A stretch of 64,000 nt of DNA. Origin: Haematobia irritans. Its lineage: Eukaryota; Arthropoda; Insecta; Diptera; Muscidae. The stretch covers positions 151,398,473 through 151,462,472 of the forward strand of contig NC_134399.1 of assembly GCF_050003625.1 (NCBI RefSeq), written 5' to 3'. The notes under the pieces are model-generated. The model searched no databases. It saw only the letters and a program-made list of their open reading frames with translations, and had not been told where the DNA came from. Positions 58,762 through 64,000 of this stretch are shown piece by piece (position 1 is the first letter of the stretch; every line of letters begins with the position of its first letter). The translations under genes were made by a program, and so were the position numbers.

Positions 58762-59625
58762 ATAACTTCGCTATAGCAAAAGGTAAATAATGAAACCACA
58801 AAACTTAAATTGACATTGAAGTTGTGAAATAATACTAAGAATTTTCCATTTAACCACTAGGCAATAAGTCAAATATTTAACGCAGAAAAAGGAGCAAAAA
58901 CATAAATTTTATTATGAACAACGCTCCAAATACGAGCACTGAATGTGACCAACGGCAACGTTGGTTGTTGTTTAATGTTAAATATTTGTATGCATTATTT
59001 GTTTTAAGCACTTCAGCTAAAATTGTAATTTAAAATTGTCCGTTTTTTTTTATTATGCTCTTTCACTATTTAAGGCTTAATTTGTTACGGTTGCTTTTTT
59101 TTGTATTTGCTTAAACATCCGGTATAATGAAACTTTATTGCCGTTTTTTTTTTCAAATGCAATCAATTCACTATTCAGGTGCTATTTTATATCAAGCTTT
59201 CATGCCTTGTCGCCTATTTGTCTATGATGAAAAGTGTAGTCATGGTCTTTATGTGTCTCTAGTGTAAATCAAATATTAATTTAACGGATTCTCTTTATAC
59301 TGTAAATTTCATTTTATTAATGGTGAACAATTTCTATTCAATGACTCTATGTCACCCTATCATATTTGAAGAATACTCGAGTACTGAAGTTGAATAGTTG
59401 TTAGTTCATGTCACCAGCTATGTGAAGTACATTTTAATGATACTTAATACCCCCTTTTGAGCTTTGATTTATCTCTGAGCATTTACATATAATCGATTAA
59501 CGGATAATTATGTAAAATTTTTTAATATATGGATGTTATTGCATAGGAAAAAAATATCGAATTAACTGGTCAATTGAAAAGTGTCCGCCCTATAATACAT
59601 CTTCTATTTGGGATCAAATTCGTTG
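58762..59625. other. No gene recognised
   Basis: Intron-like AT-rich sequence with T-runs at ~59045 and ~59145. Nothing is supported. Confidence 0.45.
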
Positions 59626-60648
59626 TTTTTTATACCCTCAACCATAGGATGGGGGGTATATTAACTTTCCGTTTGTAACATATCCAAATATTGCTCTAAG
59701 ACCTCATAAAGTATATATATTCTGGGTCGTGGTGAAATTCTGAGTCGATCTAAGCATGTCCGTCTGTTGAAATCACGCTAACTTCCGAACGAAACAAGCT
59801 ATCGACTTGAAAGTTTGCACAAGTAGTTGTTATTGATGTAGGTCGGATGGTATTGCAAGTGGGCCATATCGGTCCACTTTAACGTATAGCCCTCATATAA
59901 ACCGATCCCCAGATTTGGCTTTCGGAACCTCAAAGAGAAGCAAATTTCATCCGATCCGGCTGAAATTTGGTACATGGTGTTAGTATATGGTCTCTAATAA
60001 CCACGCAAAAATTGGTCCACATCTATCCATAATTATATATAGCTCCCCTATAAACCGATCCCCAGATTTGGCTTGCCGAGCCCCAAAGAGACGCAAATTT
60101 CATCCGATCCGGCTGAAAATTGGAACATGGGGTTAGTATTTGGTCTCTAACAACCATGCCAGAATTGGTCCATATCGGTCCATAATTATATATAGCCCCC
60201 ATATAAACCGTTCTCCAGATTTGACCTCCGGAGCCTCTTGGAGGAGCAAATTTCATCCGATCCGGTTCAAATTTGGAAGGTGGTGTTAGTATATGGTCTC
60301 TAACAACCATGCAAAAATTGGTCCACATCAGTTCATAATTATATGTAGCCACCATATAAACCAATCCCCCGATTTGGCTTGCGGAGCCTCTAGGAGAAGC
60401 AAATTTCATACGATCTGGCTGAAATTTGGTACATGGTGTTAGTATATGGTCTCTAATTACCATGCAAAAATTGGTCTACATCGGTCCATAATTATATATA
60501 GCCCCCATATAAACCGTTCTCCAGATTTGACCTCCGGAGCTTCTTGGAGCAGCAAAATTCATCCGATCCGGTTCAAATTTGGAACGTGGTGTTAGTATAT
60601 GGCCGCTAACAACCATATCAAAATTGGTCCATATCGGTCTATAGTTAG

Positions 60649-60705
60649 GTTAGGTTAAAGTGGCAGCCCGATTAAGTTTCAGACTCACTTAGACTATTCA
60701 GTTCA
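60649..60705 (-). mobile_element. Severely 5'-truncated SINE, copy 5
   Basis: Only the tail GGTTAGGTTAAAGTGGCAGC and about 40 bp of adjoining body (to ACTATTCAGTTCATTG) are present. TATAGTTA/TTATATATAG at the edges suggests a short target duplication. Loss of the head while keeping the 3' tail is the pattern expected for target-primed reverse transcription. Confidence 0.75.
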
Positions 60706-61005
60706 TTGTTATATATAGCCGATACCCAATCACACAAAAATTGGTCCATACCTGTTCATAATCATGGCTGCCACTCGAACCAAAAATAATCTACCAAAGT
60801 TTTATTTCTATAGAAAATTTTGTCAAATGTTTAGTTCTAAAGAAAATTTTGTCAAAATTTTATTTTTATAGAAAATTTTGTCAACATTTTATTTCTATTG
60901 TCAAACTGAATTATATACGTATTTAATCGGTCTTTTTTAATTTAAAATATACCACGTATGGGCTTACTTACAATTTAGAAGACGGTGTTAGGAGGTTTTA
61001 AGATA

Positions 61006-61921
61006 CACGCAAAAAAATAATTCTTTCCTCCCAAACGAAATTTTAGACAAACAAAGTTCGTTTCTCATTTGCTTTTTGTTGAAACGAAGTGTATTTGGAA
61101 GAAAAGTATATTCTTTTTGTGATAAACGTTTATTCTTTTCCAGGATGTAATAACAATTTCATAAAGACTAACTCAAAAAAATTTTTTTCTGGCTAATTGC
61201 ATTTTCCCTCACATCTTTCTCACTTCCTCGAAGTTTTTTATTTCTTAGCACCTTTTTCTGTAATACAAGCAATGTAGAAGAAATTATACGATTTTATAAA
61301 TTTTAAATTTTTTTTACCTTTCGCCTGGAGGGAGAATCGAACCGCGGACCATGCAATTTGTAAGCCAACACACTATCCACTGAGCTATGTAGCCGTTATA
61401 GTCATCAATAGACAATTACCTATATAAGTTATATTTATATAGCATAGCTTGCGGCGCCCACGAGCCGATTAAACAAAGTTTATTTAACAGAAAAATACAT
61501 TTAGTTGGGCACCGTGGTGCAGTGGTTGCTACGTCCGACTTGCATGCCAAGGGTCGTGGGTTCGATCCCTGCTTCGACCAAAGTTTTTTTTTTTTTTTTT
61601 TTGTTTACATATATTCCAGAGATGGTCGAAAGATTCCGAAAAAATGTTCAACATTACATTCTACTATATTAAATTTTACTATGAACTTTAAAATGTGTCT
61701 TATTAAAGACCTAAAGTCAGAAAAGAACAGTGTTTGAGATAAACGAAATGGACTGTGTTTTTGGTTCAAAAATAACTTTTTTTATTGAAAAAATAAAAAT
61801 TTTGTACCAAATGAATTTTTTTGGTGATAAAAGTGTATACTTTTCGAAGCAATTCAAAAAACTCTAACAAAAGAAAAACGTTTTCGGTACACGTTTTCCA
61901 AACGTTTTTTTTCTTTGCGTG
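61006..61921 (+). mobile_element. tRNA-bearing MITE, copy 4
   Basis: TA at 61004-61005 and 61922-61923. Ends are CACGCAAAAAAATAATTC and (reverse complement) CACGCAAAGAAAAAAAACG. It is inserted in the 3' block of the HINE. Both tRNA-like modules are present (minus ~61322-61400, plus 61507-61579). Confidence 0.9.
61507..61579 (+). ncRNA. tRNA-like Pol III module in MITE copy 4
   Basis: A-box-like TGGTGCAGTGG, CTTGCAT loop and B-box GGGTTCGATCC, then a T-run from 61584. It is the copy closest to the SINE head at 6146. Confidence 0.55.
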
Positions 61922-62057
61922 TACCATCGGCAAGCGTTACCGCAACCCAAGTAATTCGATTGTGGATGGCAATGTTTAGAAGAAGTTTCTACGCAATCCA
62001 TGGTGGAGGGTACATAAGCTTCGGCCTAGCCGAACTTACGGCCGTACATACTTGTTT

Positions 62058-62984
62058 TTCTATATTATTCTCTTCAAAGGTGGTACCTTGAGTAAAGCGG
62101 CATCCCGTCTGCAGAAAAAGTGAGAATCAATATATGCCAAAAATATATATCTTTAGTGAATTAATTTTTCTTAAATTCGAGAATAAATGCTTGATTTTCA
62201 TTTTGGAGCCTTTAACAATGTTGCAGATCAGGAATGTTCGACAAAAACTTTTGGTTCTTGACTGTACTGTTTCCTATTATTTTCAGCCTTTTATTCTATG
62301 GGTGAACTAACACCAAATTTTATTCTCTTTCTTTGTGCAAAGGATGAGGTACTGCATTGCAATACAATAGAAACCACTGCATCAATAATTCCCATACCAA
62401 AAAAACTATTTTCCTCAATAATTTACACTACAAAATATCAGATTACACACTGATCGCCGCCAGACAGCTCGCTGCCGGCTGATAGGCACGTCTGCCCTCA
62501 ATAGGAATATGCATTTCAATTCAGTCGCCTCCAGGAGTGGAACGTACCACTTGATGTGGAAACATGTGTGTGGCGGTGGTATCTGTGTGTGTAAGGCACA
62601 CACAAAAATGTTGTGGTCCAGGAAATGCAATGTTTAAGCGCTAACACTACTTACTTACAAATGCAAACAACTTCCCTGGCTAAATAAAACATGTGTAGTC
62701 AGCATGGTTGAGTTAGAATTTTGGGATAATAAACGAAAACTAATTTCCCTATTTTACTGAATGCAAAACGACAGGCTTTATGTGGAATACTCTAATTCCA
62801 TATAGCTTGCATGAATCTATGCGTGTGTGTGTTTGTGGCTATACCATACAAGCGTAAAATGTCAGTAGTCAGGCTGAATATTTCTCCAGGGTCATAATGG
62901 TGGTTAGAGAGTCATGGTGGTGATTAAAGGTCACCACCGTATATGAGGTATTAGGGATGTCATTCAAGTCGATATTAGATCAAA
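62058..62984. other. Low-repeat region with a GC-richer island
   Basis: 62440-62640 is markedly less AT-rich (GATCGCCGCCAGACAGCTCG, GGCGGTGGTATCTGTGTG) than its surroundings. No convincing exon was found in it. A conserved non-coding element is possible. Confidence 0.35.
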
Positions 62985-63265
62985 AGGTAAAAATTCTCAA
63001 TAATTTAATTCTCAAAATTCGACCTTTTACCCATATGGACTTAATATGTCTTCAATGAATTAAGATCTCACTTTCATCTGGAACAAAATTTTAGAGGAAC
63101 GATTTTTTTTAAATACATTTTCATTAAAAACAAATAAAAAAAATTAGAGACAACTTTCGTAATACTCGTAGATTCGCTTTTGTTTAATCTTAAAGAATAT
63201 ACTTTAGGAGAAAAGGGATTTTTATTTGTCTAAAATTTCGATACGAAGAAAGTATTTTTTCTTTG
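62985..63265 (-). mobile_element. Relative of the tRNA-bearing MITE ends
   Basis: Right side TTTTTATTTGTCTAAAATTT, then GAAGAAAGTATTTTTTCTTT. It resembles the reversed left end of the MITE at 57841 and the element at 50405. The tRNA modules are absent. Confidence 0.4.
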
Positions 63266-63305
63266 GGTATTCTAACATTAGCATGCTCACGTGTAATTCC
63301 ACGTG

Positions 63306-63313
63306 TATAAAAG
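63306..63313 (+). promoter_or_regulatory. TATA-box-like TATAAAAG with two CACGTG boxes
   Basis: CACGTG occurs twice just upstream (about 63289 and 63300), followed by TATAAAAG. No gene is seen downstream before the mariner at 63442. Could be chance. Confidence 0.2.
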
Positions 63314-63441
63314 CCCCTCAGCACAAAATTGTGTAAGTATTTGTATTGAAATCTACTTACATAGAGCATTTATGTCATACCCTCATTACCGTATTCTTGG
63401 GAATAATCCCTTACCATCAATGAACCTGTTCGGATACCATA

Positions 63442-64000
63442 CGAGGGTTGCCTTTTATATTTCGAGATTAGAGAACAAATACAAGTATTAATTATCGAAA
63501 ATAGCTTTATTAATTTCAAAATAGTATTCCCCATTAAAATCTGTACACTTTTACACGCGTTTCAACCAATTATCGAAGCACATTTGCCACTCTGTATGAG
63601 GTATCTCCAAAACTTGGATTCTGACTGCATCAACCGCTTCCTCAGGCGCCGAAAAACGTTCACCTCTCATTTTATTTTTTACATACGGGAATAAATAGAA
63701 GTCATTCGGTGCCATGGACCATGTTTGAGCTTATGTATAAAAGCTCTCATTGTCGCGGTGAAGAGTCATATGTCTTCGTCGGTTCGCTTTCCTGATTTCT
63801 CGGAAGACAACTGGCAAACGAATGTTTGTGGAGCACTCAGAATAGACTGTTCCGCGTTGTTTTAGTGGTACGATTATGACATATCCAGTTTTTTTTTTCG
63901 AAAAAAATGTGATTACATATATTTTTAGAAGTGCCTCGTGCGCGAGAAGATTTTGTTGGATTTAGCTCATCTTGAAATACCCACACATAGTGTTGCCAGT
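63442..64000 (-). mobile_element. mariner-type element, 3' part, runs off the window
   Basis: TA at 63440-63441 precedes the terminal repeat CGAGGGTTGCCTTTTATATT. The transposase remnant lies inward on the minus strand. The other end lies beyond base 64000. Confidence 0.8.
63488..64000 (-). pseudogene. Decayed mariner transposase, C-terminal part
   Basis: Minus-strand translation shows LHRDNESFYT (the H-D-N block with the second catalytic Asp), then APNDFYLFPYVKNKMRGERF and EEAVDAV, ending with WLKRV and KCTDFNGEYY. This is the C-terminal domain of a mariner-like transposase, close to the gambol group in wording. TAA interrupts after FYT and again within the RVxKC block. Only 16 residues separate the two catalytic Asp residues instead of 34, so about 18 are deleted. 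It is non-functional. Confidence 0.8.

Larger units (their letters stand above)
59626..62057 (+). mobile_element. HINE-like element with nested SINE and MITE
   Basis: 5' end TTTTTTATACCCTCAACCAT, 153-bp array 59850-60640, short minisatellite 60790-60900, and 3' end TTCGGCCTAGCCGAACTTAC with ACTTGTTTTT. A truncated SINE (60649-60705) and a tRNA-bearing MITE (61006-61921) are inserted. The 3' block resumes at 61924. Confidence 0.85.

Noticed and set aside
1..64000. CRISPR array, prophage, operon or bacterial defence system
   Set aside because: Repeat spacing, splice signals, SINEs and transposon classes are those of an insect nuclear genome. The regular 153-bp and 29-bp arrays are tandem repeats without unique spacers.

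Overview
This is AT-rich, repeat-dominated nuclear DNA from a higher dipteran, most likely a calyptrate or muscid fly. The call rests on interspersed elements that resemble Drosophila DINE-1/Helentron elements (TATACCC ends, a GTCCGTCY microsatellite, a ~150-bp central tandem repeat), on tRNA-headed SINEs and on several Tc1/mariner-type elements. I cannot name the species. There are no operons, rRNA genes or CRISPR arrays. Almost every stop-free frame in the window lies inside a repeat.

Host gene content. The one convincing host feature is a first coding exon at 42374-42566 (+). It has a strong ATG context, an N-terminal hydrophobic segment that reads as a secretion signal, and a GTAAGT splice donor. 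Roughly 1.4 kb upstream (about 40.9-42.4 kb) looks like promoter and 5' UTR. The remaining 21 kb would then be first intron filled with mobile elements. A 66-nt splice-acceptor-bounded frame at 57739-57804 is a weak candidate for a further exon.

Layout. 0-7.5 kb: HINE-like (Helentron-associated) elements with nested SINEs, a deleted DD37E-type Tc1/mariner element (3796-4769), a tRNA-bearing MITE and a fold-back MITE. 8.5-13.2 kb: an AT minisatellite split by a 3.9-kb canonical non-autonomous Helitron (8851-12736), which holds a 1.7-kb nested element. 13.5-17 kb: a second tRNA-bearing MITE, other MITEs and a Helitron fragment. 17-19.3 kb: a HINE with a long 153-bp array. 20-24.5 kb: three families of MITEs with CACTGAAAAAA ends. 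24.5-28.5 kb: HINEs in minus orientation. 28.5-35 kb: an interrupted SINE, then a nearly perfect 2.07-kb tandem duplication that includes a HINE 5' half. 36-40 kb: a HINE inserted in another HINE, carrying a SINE and an AT-rich MITE. 40-64 kb: promoter and exon, then an intron with nested MITEs, a hAT-like element with a perfect 8-bp target duplication, a solo LTR with a perfect 5-bp duplication, two more tRNA-bearing MITEs, a HINE, and a decayed mariner running off the right edge.

The main patterns are these. HINE end-types that otherwise differ share one ~153-bp repeat period. A TA-flanked DNA element carries two tRNA-like modules, one followed by a Pol III-type T-run in all four copies. 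A SINE ends in TTAGG-type repeats. A nested element carries two copies of a short intron-like segment.
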